Shown here: positions 26,392-35,101 of the stretch, in pieces
How positions within the stretch are numbered: the stretch's first letter is position 1
Layout of the letters: the number at the start of each line of letters is the position of its first letter
Assembly (NCBI GenBank): GCA_017479885.1
Contig: JAFVBR010000002.1
Coordinates: 1-64,000, forward strand
Direction of reading: 5' to 3'
Length of the DNA: 64,000 bases
From: Paludibacteraceae bacterium
GTDB taxonomy: Bacteria > Bacteroidota > Bacteroidia > Bacteroidales > Paludibacteraceae
The notes under the pieces: model-generated
What the model was told of the DNA's origin: nothing
The model's database searches: none
What the model saw: the letters and a program-made list of their open reading frames with translations, nothing else
Program-made: the position numbers and the translations under genes

Positions 26392-26697
26392 ATGGATATC
26401 ACATTCAGCTCTTTTGAAGGAATAATAATCGGACTGGCTACTTTTCTCATTATAGGCATGTTTCACCCGATAGTAATAAAAGCCGAGTATTACTTGGGCG
26501 TCCGCTCGTGGTGGTTGTTCGCACTTGCAGGAGCGGCAGGTTCTGTAGCATCGATAATGGTAAGCAACCACATACTCAGCATCTGCCTCGGAGTGTTCGC
26601 CTTCTCATCGTTCTGGGGAATTCATGAACTGTTTCAGCAACGCGAGAGGGTGAGGAAAGGATGGTTCCCGAAAAATCCGAAGCGAAAGGAAGACTAA
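26392..26697 (+). CDS. DUF4491 family membrane protein
   Basis: The ATG at 26392 gives a 101-residue protein; the longer frame from 26281 runs through the promoter and is rejected. Three hydrophobic segments are visible (FEGIIIGLATFLIIGMF, WWLFALAGAAGSVASIMVS, LSICLGVFAFSSFWGI), with a basic C-terminus (RVRKGWFPKNPKRKED). This plan and the HPIVIKAEYYLGVRSWW motif match DUF4491, a small Bacteroidetes inner-membrane family of unknown function. It lies 84 nt upstream of glyA on the same strand. Confidence 0.85.
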   Translation: MDITFSSFEGIIIGLATFLIIGMFHPIVIKAEYYLGVRSWWLFALAGAAGSVASIMVSNHILSICLGVFAFSSFWGIHELFQQRERVRKGWFPKNPKRKED

Positions 26698-26781
26698 CTA
26701 TACTTTATCGTCAATGCTATCAGACGATACAACAGCCCTATAACCACATAAGAACCAATAAAAACATAATATTTCCCCTCC

Positions 26782-28062
26782 ATGACACGAGACACAGAAA
26801 TTTTTGACATTATCCGCCGCGAGCGGGAGCGTCAGACAAGAGGCATCGAACTGATTGCCAGTGAAAACTACGTTAGCGACCAGGTGCTGGAAGCTATGGG
26901 TTCAGTGCTAACCAACAAGTACGCCGAAGGCTATCCCGGCAAACGCTACTACGGCGGATGCGAGGTGGTGGACGAGAGCGAGCGGTTGGCGCAGGAAAGG
27001 CTCAAGCAACTGTACGGAGCCGCATGGGTGAACGTACAACCCCACTCCGGCGCACAAGCCAACATGGCAGTGTTCATGGCATGCCTCAATGCCGGTGACA
27101 AGTTCCTCGGACTCAACCTAAGTCACGGAGGACACCTCAGCCACGGTTCGCCTGTGAATTTCTCGGGGCTGATGTTCCATGCATTAGAATACAACGTACG
27201 CGAGGATGACGGACGTGTGGACTACGAACAACTGGAGCGAGTGGCACGCACTGAACATCCGAAACTGATAATAGCCGGTGCAAGTGCCTACTCGCGCGAG
27301 TGGGACTACGAGCGCATACGCCGCGTGGCAGACGAGACAGGAGCCATCTTCATGGTTGACATGGCACACCCCGCAGGACTTATAGCGGCAAGACTGCTGA
27401 AGAACCCTGTACGCTACGCACATATAGTGACCTCCACCACCCACAAGACACTACGCGGCCCGCGCGGAGGTGTGATACTGATGGGCGAGGACTTTCCCAA
27501 CCCATGGGGCAAGACCACTCCGAAAGGTGAGATAAAAATGATGTCACAACTGCTTGACTCCGCCGTTTTCCCCGGTACGCAGGGGGGACCATTGGAGCAC
27601 GTGATAGCCGCCAAAGCAGTAGCCTTCGGCGAAGCGCTGCAACCAAGCTATACCGAATATCAGAAGCAGGTGCAGAAGAATGCCGCAGTGATGGCAAAAG
27701 CCATGACTGACAAAGGCTACAAAATAATTTCAGGCGGCACCGACAACCATTGCATGCTGGTTGACCTGCGAACCAAGTTCCCCGACCTGACCGGCAAACT
27801 GGCGGAACGGGCATTGGTGGCAGCCGACATCACGTCAAACAAGAACATGGTGCCGTTCGACTCACGCTCAGCTTTCCAGACCTCTGGCCTGCGCTTCGGA
27901 ACACCTGCCATCACCACACGCGGACTGAAAGAGGACATGATGCCATGGATAGTGGAACTGATTGACCGCGTACTCTGCGACCCAGAGAACGAGCAGAACA
28001 TACTTGCTGTAAGACAGGAGGTGAACGCCGAGATGACGAAGTATCCGCTGTTTGCATGGTAA
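26782..28062 (+). CDS. glyA: serine hydroxymethyltransferase
   Basis: The 426-residue protein is a full-length SHMT, which interconverts serine and glycine with tetrahydrofolate and PLP. The N-terminal [21 protein letters not shown] and [12 protein letters not shown] are diagnostic, and the PLP-binding lysine is in [15 protein letters not shown]. Compared with typical enzymes no part is missing. It lies downstream of DUF4491 and 25 nt before rlmN, so it is likely part of one operon with rlmN and the EEP-family gene. Confidence 0.98.
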   Translation: MTRDTEIFDIIRRERERQTRGIELIASENYVSDQVLEAMGSVLTNKYAEGYPGKRYYGGCEVVDESERLAQERLKQLYGAAWVNVQPHSGAQANMAVFMACLNAGDKFLGLNLSHGGHLSHGSPVNFSGLMFHALEYNVREDDGRVDYEQLERVARTEHPKLIIAGASAYSREWDYERIRRVADETGAIFMVDMAHPAGLIAARLLKNPVRYAHIVTSTTHKTLRGPRGGVILMGEDFPNPWGKTTPKGEIKMMSQLLDSAVFPGTQGGPLEHVIAAKAVAFGEALQPSYTEYQKQVQKNAAVMAKAMTDKGYKIISGGTDNHCMLVDLRTKFPDLTGKLAERALVAADITSNKNMVPFDSRSAFQTSGLRFGTPAITTRGLKEDMMPWIVELIDRVLCDPENEQNILAVRQEVNAEMTKYPLFAW

Positions 28063-28087
28063 CAGTGGGATTTAAAGATTTGAAGAT

Positions 28088-29197
28088 TTGGAGATACTGT
28101 TAGGAAAAACACTGCAGGAACTGCAAGAGGCGGCTATGTCGGCAGGACTTCCGCGATTTGCAGGCAAGCAACTCGCCGAGTGGCTGTACGTAAAACGTGT
28201 CACCGACTTCAGCGATATGACCAACATATCACTGCGCGGCAGACAGGCACTGGCAGAACAGTTCAGCATTGGCCGTACAAAACCCGCAGCCGAAGCAGTG
28301 TCAACCGACGGCACAAAGAAATATCTGTTTATAGTCGAAAGTCGAAAGTCGAAAGTCGAAAGCCCACTGTTAGAAGTCGAAAGAGAAAAGTCGAAAGTCG
28401 AAAGCCCAAAATCTGAAAGAGGAGAGACTTACGTCGAATCTGTCTATATACCTGACGATGACCGTGCGACATTATGCGTCAGCACCCAGGCAGGATGCAA
28501 GATGGGATGCCGTTTCTGCATGACCGGCACACTGGGTTTTCACGGGCACCTGACTGCCGCTGACATACTGAACCAGGTGTTCTCAATACCCGACTCGATG
28601 CAGTTGACCAACCTCGTTTATATGGGAGAAGGCGAACCTTGCGACAACATAGACGCCGTGTTACGCTCAATAGAGGTAATGACTGCGCCATGGGGATGCG
28701 GCTGGTCACCTCGACGGATAACGGTCTCATCGGTCGGCTATATGCCGGGGCTGAAAAGACTGCTGGACGAGTGCGACTGCCACGTGGCGATAAGTCTGCA
28801 CAACCCCTTCCCCGCAGAGCGCAGCAACATAATGCCGATAGAAAAGGCGCATAGCATAGAGCAGGTGGTGAGCCTGCTTCGCCAATACGACTGGAGCGGG
28901 CAGCGCCGTATATCGTTCGAGTACATCTGCTTCGGCATGCAAAACGACACCATGCGTCATGCGCAGGGACTGAAGCGGCTGCTCGCAGGTATGCCATGCC
29001 GCATCAACCTGATACGTTTCCATGAGGCACCCGACAACAGCACCCTCGCGGGCTTCCACAGTTCGACCCAAGAGCAGATGGAGTGGCTGCGCGACTACCT
29101 GACAGACAACGGAATAACCACCACCATACGCCGCTCACGCGGAGAAGACATTCTTGCAGCATGCGGAATGCTGGTCAATTCACTTCAACAACAATGA
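28088..29197 (+). CDS. rlmN: 23S rRNA (adenine2503-C2) methyltransferase with in-frame repeat insertion
   Basis: RlmN is a radical-SAM enzyme that methylates A2503 of 23S rRNA (and a tRNA adenosine). The cluster-binding CKMGCRFC places cysteines at residues 137, 141 and 144; a second conserved Cys lies near the C-terminus in AACGML. The only start close to the expected N-terminus (LLGKTLQELQ) is TTG at 28088, since a stop codon lies 15 nt before it. Between KKYLFIV and YVESVYIP the usual few-residue hairpin is replaced by about 32 residues, encoded by AGTCGAA heptamer repeats. The frame stays open. It overlaps the next gene by four bases (ATGA). Confidence 0.93.
   Translation: MEILLGKTLQELQEAAMSAGLPRFAGKQLAEWLYVKRVTDFSDMTNISLRGRQALAEQFSIGRTKPAAEAVSTDGTKKYLFIVESRKSKVESPLLEVEREKSKVESPKSERGETYVESVYIPDDDRATLCVSTQAGCKMGCRFCMTGTLGFHGHLTAADILNQVFSIPDSMQLTNLVYMGEGEPCDNIDAVLRSIEVMTAPWGCGWSPRRITVSSVGYMPGLKRLLDECDCHVAISLHNPFPAERSNIMPIEKAHSIEQVVSLLRQYDWSGQRRISFEYICFGMQNDTMRHAQGLKRLLAGMPCRINLIRFHEAPDNSTLAGFHSSTQEQMEWLRDYLTDNGITTTIRRSRGEDILAACGMLVNSLQQQ
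28331..28400. repeat. AGTCGAA heptamer repeat embedded in rlmN
   Basis: At least four consecutive AGTCGAA-type units, an interruption, then three more lie inside rlmN, in frame. They encode ESRKSKVES-type residues in a surface hairpin upstream of the radical-SAM core. Confidence 0.88.
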
Positions 29198-30165
29198 GAA
29201 CAACCACGTTAACAGCCTGCCTGTGCCTTTGCTTCGCACTGCAGGCGCAATTGCGCATTGTGAGCTACAATGTGGAAAACCTTTTCGATACAAGGCACGA
29301 TACGCTGAAACTTGACGAGGACTTCACTCCCGAAGGCAAATATCAATGGACACAGAGCCGTTACAACAGAAAAATAGAGAACCTGAGCCGCGTGATTGTG
29401 AGTGTGAGCGGATGGCACAATGCGGCAGTAGTAGGATTATGTGAAGTGGAGAACGAGCAATGCCTTAAGGACCTGACAAGTATAGGCGGAATGAAACGCA
29501 TGGGTTACAAATATATTCATCAGGAGAGTCCCGACCAACGCGGAATAGACTGTGCGATACTTTACGACCCCGCGCAGATAAAAATATCCGGCAGCAAGTT
29601 CATACCCGTAGTGCTACCGGAAGGCGAACGCCCCACCAGAGATATTGTATATATAACCGGCGAGGTAACAGCCGGCAAAAGCAGTTCCCGCTATAGTCAG
29701 AGCCGGACAGACACACTGCACATCATGATGTGTCACCTGCCCTCGCAGACAGGAGGCACCGAACAGACAGCCTTCAAGCGGGCGATAGCGCACCGCGTGC
29801 TGCAACGCACTGTGGACAGCATACTGCAGGCTCAACCAAAAGCCAAAATAGTGATAATGGGTGACATGAACGCCGCTCCTACCGACCGTCTGCACGGAAT
29901 GCACAATCTGATGGTGCCCTTGGAGAAAGAACTGAAAGGCGAAGCCGGTACGCACAAGTGGCAAGGTGTATGGTCGTGCCTCGACCAGTTTTATGTATCG
30001 GAACAGATATACGGTCATGCCAAAGCTCACATTTACAACGAGGCATGGATACTGGAGAGGGACAGCAAATACGGAGGTGAAAAACCATTACGCTGCTACA
30101 ACTACACCACGTGGCAACCCGGCTACTCGGACCACCTGCCTATTTATCTCGATATCAGTTGGTAA
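29194..30165 (+). CDS. secreted endonuclease/exonuclease/phosphatase-family protein
   Basis: I chose the ATG at 29194, which overlaps the rlmN stop and gives a signal peptide (MRTTTLTACLCLCFALQA, cleavage after LQA). The mature protein belongs to the EEP fold: RIVSYNVENLFDT at the start, GLCEVEN with the metal-binding Glu, VIMGDMNAAPTD, and the terminal YSDHLPIYLDI Asp-His pair. The family hydrolyses phosphodiester or phosphomonoester bonds; being exported, it may act on extracellular nucleic acids or lipids. The substrate is unknown. Confidence 0.9.
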   Translation: MRTTTLTACLCLCFALQAQLRIVSYNVENLFDTRHDTLKLDEDFTPEGKYQWTQSRYNRKIENLSRVIVSVSGWHNAAVVGLCEVENEQCLKDLTSIGGMKRMGYKYIHQESPDQRGIDCAILYDPAQIKISGSKFIPVVLPEGERPTRDIVYITGEVTAGKSSSRYSQSRTDTLHIMMCHLPSQTGGTEQTAFKRAIAHRVLQRTVDSILQAQPKAKIVIMGDMNAAPTDRLHGMHNLMVPLEKELKGEAGTHKWQGVWSCLDQFYVSEQIYGHAKAHIYNEAWILERDSKYGGEKPLRCYNYTTWQPGYSDHLPIYLDISW

Positions 30166-30268
30166 GACAAGAAGGACAAAACCCGTGCACAGCAAAGCAA
30201 TCATACCCTCGGAGGAAAGATATCTGTAAGCACGTTATATAACAAAAGTTTCTCAAAGGGGCACTATT

Positions 30269-31471
30269 TCACTTGAGGGCGAGCAGAGCGCGGTGGATGC
30301 GGGCTATGCCCTCGCGGATAGTAGGGATATCGGTGGCAAACGACAGACGGATGCAACGGTCCTCACCAAAAGCCGAACCTGCCACACAAGCCACATGCCC
30401 CTCGGACAGCAGATAGTCAACCATGTCGTCGGAATTGGCGACCGTGACACCCTTGCAGCTGCGGCCATAGTAAGCCGAGACATCAGGAAAAGCATAGAAA
30501 GCACCGTCAGGCTCCACGCAACGGACCTCGGGTATCTGCGCCAGCAACTCCATCACTACCGCTTTGCGCTCCGCAAAACCCTTGCACAACGAAGCCACGT
30601 ACTGCTCCGTGCCATTGTATGCCGCCTCGGCAGCGCACTGCGCTATCATGGAGGCATGCGTGACCGACTGCCCCTGCAGCTTGAGACACGCCTTCACTAT
30701 CTCGCGGTTGTGACATGCCATCCAGCCGATGCGGTAGCCAGTCATGGCATACGCCTTGCTCACGCCGTTGATGATAACCACCCGGTCGGCGACAGAAGGG
30801 AACGAAGCCGGACTGCAATGACTGCCCGCATAGTTGATATGCTCGTATATCTCGTCGGAAACGACAAACACATCGGGATACTGCTCCAGCACTTCAGCAA
30901 TAGCCGCCAACTCATCGTGCGTATATACGCTGCCAGTGGGGTTGTTGGGTGAGCATAGGAGCAGCAACTTGGTTTTCGGGGTGAGCGCCTCCTTGAGTTG
31001 CTCCACCGACATCTTGTAGCCGGTGTCGGCAGTAGTGCGGACAAACACATTGGTGCCCTCAGCCAGCTTCACCATCTCGCTGTAGCTCACCCAGTAAGGC
31101 ATGGGGATGATAACCTCATCGCCGGGGTTGACAAGCGAGAGAATGACGTTGCAGATGGCATGCTTGGCACCCACGGTGACCACCACCTCGTCGGGCGCAT
31201 AATTCAGACCGTTCTCCACCTGCAGCTTGCGGCAGACGGCATTGCGCAGCGAGAGCATGCCTGCCACCGGGCCGTAGTGGGAATAAGCGTACTCGCCCAT
31301 GGCTTTCTCAACCGCCTCCACTATCTGCACCGGCGGAGCGGCATCCGGTTCGCCAAGGGTTAGACCTACCACATCGTAGCCTTCGGCACGCAACTGCGCG
31401 CACCGCTGCGACATCTTCAGGCTCTGCGACTCCGACAGAGCATTTACACGATTGGAAATGACGGAAGACAT
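30269..31471 (-). CDS. aspC: class I aspartate aminotransferase
   Basis: The 400-residue PLP enzyme has SNRVNALSESQSLKMSQRC at the N-terminus, SPNNPTGSVYTHDEL, SDEIYEHINYAG and the PLP lysine in INGVSKAYAMTGYRIGW. It exchanges the amino group between aspartate and 2-oxoglutarate; related aminotransferases cannot be excluded. Its first 41 coding nucleotides plus 14 nt upstream are duplicated exactly at 36551-36605, beyond a 5-kb block of Hip and epimerase genes. This suggests that it originally followed the second wecB-like gene. Confidence 0.93.
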   Translation of the reverse strand: MSSVISNRVNALSESQSLKMSQRCAQLRAEGYDVVGLTLGEPDAAPPVQIVEAVEKAMGEYAYSHYGPVAGMLSLRNAVCRKLQVENGLNYAPDEVVVTVGAKHAICNVILSLVNPGDEVIIPMPYWVSYSEMVKLAEGTNVFVRTTADTGYKMSVEQLKEALTPKTKLLLLCSPNNPTGSVYTHDELAAIAEVLEQYPDVFVVSDEIYEHINYAGSHCSPASFPSVADRVVIINGVSKAYAMTGYRIGWMACHNREIVKACLKLQGQSVTHASMIAQCAAEAAYNGTEQYVASLCKGFAERKAVVMELLAQIPEVRCVEPDGAFYAFPDVSAYYGRSCKGVTVANSDDMVDYLLSEGHVACVAGSAFGEDRCIRLSFATDIPTIREGIARIHRALLALK

Positions 31472-31529
31472 GTTTATCTGGTTTTGTGTTGGTTACTTCA
31501 TGTTGAGACGTCCCAATGCGACGTCACTA

Positions 31530-32672
31530 CTATATGTTGTTAATTATCACTTCAATAATCTTTTCGGCGGCATGGGCATCACCGAAAAGAGGAGGGAAAC
31601 AGACATCAGTGCCAAGCAGTTTGCGCGCAGCTTCCAGTATGCGACACTCGTCAGCATCCGCCAACACGCCGGCACCAGCCTCCACTATCTCCACCCACTC
31701 GGTCTCCGGACGCAATATCACACAGGGAGTCTCAAAGAAAAACGACTCCTTCTGCACCCCACCCGAGTCGGTAATCACCAGCGAAGCGTAACGCTCAAGC
31801 ATGATGATATCGAAAAACGATGCCGGGTCGGTAAGCCTGATAAGCGGATGGGCAGTCAGTTGATTGTACAAGCCAGCAGGCAGACTGAGCGGAAGCATTT
31901 TGCGCGTGCGCGGATGCAGGGGCCACACTATTGGTTGCCCATGCTCTTCCACCAGACGGAGCAAAGCGCTGACGATGGAGGCAAGACGTTCGGGACGGTC
32001 GGTATTGCTGTCACGATGGATAGTGGCAAGCATGAAGTGTTTCTTCTCAAGCCCCAGTCGTGAGAGCACGCAGCTCTTCTGCTCCGCCATCTGTGCAAAA
32101 TACATGCTGTTGTCGTACATCACGTCGCCGCTGAGCACCAGTTTGCGTCTGTCGTTGAAAGATACATTGCCCGCACCTTCCCGCTTGAGGTTATCGACGG
32201 CGGTCTGAGTGGGAGCAAACAATACGGACGACAGTTTGTCGCACACTATTCGGTTCTGCTCCTCAGGCATGGACATGTTGAACGAGCGGAGTCCCGCCTC
32301 CACATGGCAGACTGGCACCCCCATCTTGGCGGCGACCACGGCTCCTGCCAGCGTGGAGTTGGTGTCGCCATAGAGCAGAACCGCATCGAAATGTCCGTCG
32401 GCGAGCACACGCTCTATCCCCACCATCATCCGGGCAGTCTGCTCGGCATGCGTTCCGGAACCGGCATGAAGGTTAATATCGGGTTGAGGAATACCGAGTT
32501 CTTCGAAGAAGACTCCTGACATATTGTCATCGTAGTGCTGACCGGTATGAAGCAGCACCTCGCGGATATGGCTTTCAGCGGAGTGAGAGTTGTTCCATGC
32601 GGCTATTGCCCGTGATATGGCTGCCGCCTTTATTATCTGCGGCCGTGCGCCTATGATGGTAAGAAGATTCAT
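31530..32672 (-). CDS. non-hydrolysing UDP-sugar 2-epimerase, copy 1 (WecB/WbpI type)
   Basis: The 380-residue protein is a UDP-GlcNAc 2-epimerase-type enzyme: TIIGARPQIIKAAAIS, LLHTGQHYDDNMS, LYGDTNSTLAGAVVA, HVEAGLRSFNMSMPEE and ITDSGGVQKESFF. NMSMPEEQNR and the bulky TNSTLAG are more like enzymes acting on uronic or diacetamido sugars (WbpI) than classical WecB, but this is not certain. It is distinct from copy 2 at 36657-37748. Its 5' end is repeated at 34808-34873, on the far side of a HipBA module. Confidence 0.88.
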   Translation of the reverse strand: MNLLTIIGARPQIIKAAAISRAIAAWNNSHSAESHIREVLLHTGQHYDDNMSGVFFEELGIPQPDINLHAGSGTHAEQTARMMVGIERVLADGHFDAVLLYGDTNSTLAGAVVAAKMGVPVCHVEAGLRSFNMSMPEEQNRIVCDKLSSVLFAPTQTAVDNLKREGAGNVSFNDRRKLVLSGDVMYDNSMYFAQMAEQKSCVLSRLGLEKKHFMLATIHRDSNTDRPERLASIVSALLRLVEEHGQPIVWPLHPRTRKMLPLSLPAGLYNQLTAHPLIRLTDPASFFDIIMLERYASLVITDSGGVQKESFFFETPCVILRPETEWVEIVEAGAGVLADADECRILEAARKLLGTDVCFPPLFGDAHAAEKIIEVIINNI

Positions 32673-32779
32673 GAGATTTTGTATTATATAGTGCTGTTGC
32701 TAACTCTTAGTTATATATATCACTCTTGGGGATATTTACTGCTGACTTTTGATTGAGGGTTGTCTTTCTGCTCAACGGG

Positions 32780-34264
32780 TCATAGCAAATATAGTTCTAC
32801 CAATTCATGAAGTAGCCGGCAGGTCACATTGTTTATTCCCTGTGCGGCAATATGCTTATATTCTGCTGATGCAAGGCGGAACACGTAACGTTTCTGTTTC
32901 CCGTCAATGGTTGCATAAAGGTGAATATTGCCCTTGTAGGCTTGCTCAAGGTAAATGTCTGTCACATGCCTTCCGTCATCTGTTGTCCATTCCTCCGCTC
33001 TATGCATGGTAGCAAAGCCCCATTCTTGCAAATGTTTATTAATCGTAGTTTCTATTCTGCCAATCCATTCGGATTTCACATTGTTCTGTTCTGCCAATTT
33101 GCGGAATTGTGCCAGTGTACCCGCAACCCGGCGAATTATCTTCATCGGTTCATTTACTCCATATTTCTCGGCAAAATGCAGTACATTATCTTTTGTCCAT
33201 CTTTTGTATTTCCCTTGCATCAATAAGCAATGCTCCATTTCCGGTTGATACCCACCACTATTGAAGATAAAGGTCATATCGTAAGCCGGGGACAGTCTCC
33301 ACACTCCTTCTCTATTCATTATGAAGGAGAAGTTTTTGTTATGATCGTCAGTATTGTTTGCCAAATAGTTAAACACCATCCTTCGGAACACCTCATCTGC
33401 AGAAGAATCGGGCAGATGCAGCCTGCGGCACACAAGAAGCAACTTCTCATAGCTGTCTGCATCGGGATCCATGGCAGCCAATGTTTGCAGGTGCTGCTTT
33501 TCGCCACCCATACGATCGAAGCGCTGCGTCAGGAAATGCCGCTCACCATCTGTCTCTAACAACCGGGAGGGCATCATATCTATGCCGGCCTCGGTTGCCA
33601 TTTTATAATATGTCATCTCCAACTCTGCAGAGCTACGGTTACTGTCACCGAACTTAAGTATATAATAATCACAGTCATCCATGCCGGCAATCTGACCGGA
33701 GCGAATCTCTCCCGTAGCACGATTAATAGCAATTATCGCCTTGGGTTGTCTGCCACCGGCGGAAGTGCCAACTGAAATCAGCAGTTGCTTAGTAAGCATT
33801 TCATCTGGTAAGATGTGAGCATTTTCTCTCTCGACAAATACTTTATGCGCCAGGCGCGCCAGTTCTCCGATATCAACAGGCTCTTTATATGGTTGGGGGG
33901 CCTCGTCGGGTTCAAACTCAAGCGCACCCATGCCGCGCTTGCCAATAAATATCAGTTTGTCTAATGGTGTAATCTCCGAGTCGGACAAGTCATTATCAGA
34001 TATCCATTGTTCGAACAACACGTTTCCCCAATCGTCAGGCAGACTGTCGGCTATGAATGCAGGCAGGTGCTGATAAATACGTCTATCCTCACCTGTGTAG
34101 GATTTTGTAGCAATATTATTCTTGGGAGCAATAAGCGGGAATGGTTCTTCGTTTTTACTCGCATATGCAGGATTATACACGAAGTAACTATTCTGCCGCT
34201 CTTCACGCCACAGAAGTGAACCTATTTCCTCACCCCATAATATTACATGCACAAGATTTCTCAT
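32780..34264 (-). CDS. HipA-family serine/threonine kinase toxin 1, with extra C-terminal region
   Basis: The 494-residue protein contains the HipA N-subdomain (HLPAFIADSLPDDWG, LDKLIFIGKRGMGALEFEP), a glycine-rich loop (SVGTSAGGRQPKAII) and the kinase motifs NNTDDHNKNFSF (catalytic loop) and SPAYDMTF (metal-binding). Family members phosphorylate tRNA synthetases or other targets and are restrained by HipB. It is about 60-80 residues longer than typical HipA; the tail (TDIYLEQAYKGNIHLYATIDG onward) is extra. It overlaps the upstream xre gene by four bases, the normal HipBA arrangement, and lies between a complete wecB-like gene and a remnant copy of its 5' end. Confidence 0.92.
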   Translation of the reverse strand: MRNLVHVILWGEEIGSLLWREERQNSYFVYNPAYASKNEEPFPLIAPKNNIATKSYTGEDRRIYQHLPAFIADSLPDDWGNVLFEQWISDNDLSDSEITPLDKLIFIGKRGMGALEFEPDEAPQPYKEPVDIGELARLAHKVFVERENAHILPDEMLTKQLLISVGTSAGGRQPKAIIAINRATGEIRSGQIAGMDDCDYYILKFGDSNRSSAELEMTYYKMATEAGIDMMPSRLLETDGERHFLTQRFDRMGGEKQHLQTLAAMDPDADSYEKLLLVCRRLHLPDSSADEVFRRMVFNYLANNTDDHNKNFSFIMNREGVWRLSPAYDMTFIFNSGGYQPEMEHCLLMQGKYKRWTKDNVLHFAEKYGVNEPMKIIRRVAGTLAQFRKLAEQNNVKSEWIGRIETTINKHLQEWGFATMHRAEEWTTDDGRHVTDIYLEQAYKGNIHLYATIDGKQKRYVFRLASAEYKHIAAQGINNVTCRLLHELVELYLL

Positions 34265-34569
34265 TGCTTACGTCTTACTCGATGAACGGGTTTACTATTG
34301 TCAGGAAAATAAGGAGATTCAGGGAAATCAGGTAGGATAGCATTGATGTTTTCCAATTGACCGATAACACGCAACAAACGCAATAAAGTGTTCATGGAAA
34401 GATCATGCGAAATCCCTTTCTCAAACTTTTGAATCGTCATCACGGACAGCCCTGCTTTTTCAGCCACTTCCTTTTGTGTTAGTTTGTTCTGCTGTCTGTA
34501 CATTCGATATCGCTTACCTAATTTGGCAATGATCTCCGGGCCCGAATATTCATATATATCTCTTTCCAT
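34261..34569 (-). CDS. HipB-like XRE-family antitoxin 1
   Basis: The 102-residue protein has a standard HTH_3 domain (RMYRQQNKLTQKEVAEKAGLSVMTIQKFEKGI) and sits directly upstream of hipA1 with a four-base overlap. HipB-type proteins neutralise HipA and repress the operon. Its promoter lies within the hairpin cassette at 34656-34786. Confidence 0.9.
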   Translation of the reverse strand: MERDIYEYSGPEIIAKLGKRYRMYRQQNKLTQKEVAEKAGLSVMTIQKFEKGISHDLSMNTLLRLLRVIGQLENINAILPDFPESPYFPDNSKPVHRVRRKQ

Positions 34570-34655
34570 AAGTCACGATACAACTATAATTAGAATTATA
34601 TTTAAGCTGAATATTTCGATTTAATACATATTCAAATTATATTTATTCTCGGCTG

Positions 34656-34786
34656 CAAAAGTACAATTATTTTTCCAATCCACCAAATCAGTTATGTCTA
34701 AATCTCACTTTTTTACCCACATTTAGACATGAGTGAAGGAGGTCCGACTGTGTCTAAATCTCGTTTTTTCACCCACATTTAGACAC
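34656..34786 (-). promoter_or_regulatory. promoter-hairpin cassette, copy a (xre1-hipA1)
   Basis: On the minus strand the -7 box TACTTTTG (34663 to 34656) and -33 TTTG (34687 to 34684) are 20 nt apart. Two dyads follow just upstream: arms 34694-34703/34721-34730 and 34750-34759/34777-34786, each a 10-bp TGTCTAAAT-type repeat with a 17-nt loop. The same arrangement recurs at 39480-39610 and 41113-41243. Confidence 0.8.
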
Positions 34787-34799
34787 AAGTGAAACTATA

Positions 34800-34873
34800 T
34801 TGCCTGCGATATGGCTGCCGCCTTTATTATCTGCGGCCGTGCGCCTATGATGGTAAGAAGATTCATGAGATTT
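34800..34873 (-). pseudogene. 5'-end remnant of wecB-like copy 1
   Basis: Positions 34808-34873 are identical to 32614-32679, including the start codon and the first 19-20 codons (MNLLTIIGARPQIIKAAAIS). Three further codons (Q, A, I) follow and then a TAG stop. The fragment lies upstream of the HipBA1 module and the intact gene lies downstream of it. Confidence 0.9.
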
Positions 34874-34886
34874 GTGATTATTCATT

Positions 34887-35096
34887 TCACAAAGCGGCAG
34901 TTCCACGGACATCCAATTTAATCTCCAGCCCCAGACAATCCGTAAGTTTCATAAGTGTTGCCAGCGAAGCGGAATTACTACCGCGTTCAATGGATACAAT
35001 AGTGTTTATCCCGACACCTGCCAGCATCGCCAATGTCTGCTGTGTAATACCCAATTGACGACGGCGTTGCTTTATTGTTTCACCAATCTGCTTCAT
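34887..35096 (-). CDS. HipB-like XRE antitoxin 2
   Basis: The 69-residue protein is a compact HTH_3 regulator (MKQIGETIKQRRRQLGITQQTLAMLAGVGINTIVSIERG). It starts five nucleotides after the kinase gene ends, so it is the third gene of the operon hipS-hipT-hipB, the reverse of the order hipB-hipS-hipT described for HipBST systems. It probably binds the palindromes at 36447-36468 and 36512-36527; that is inference. Confidence 0.85.
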   Translation of the reverse strand: MKQIGETIKQRRRQLGITQQTLAMLAGVGINTIVSIERGSNSASLATLMKLTDCLGLEIKLDVRGTAAL

Positions 35097-35101
35097 AAAT
35101 G

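Noticed and set aside
33895..33900. G6 run in hipA1 and similar 6-nt runs (24841, 27583, 44076, 50985)
   Set aside because: Six is common by chance and no frame break is linked to them, so I do not count them as contingency tracts.
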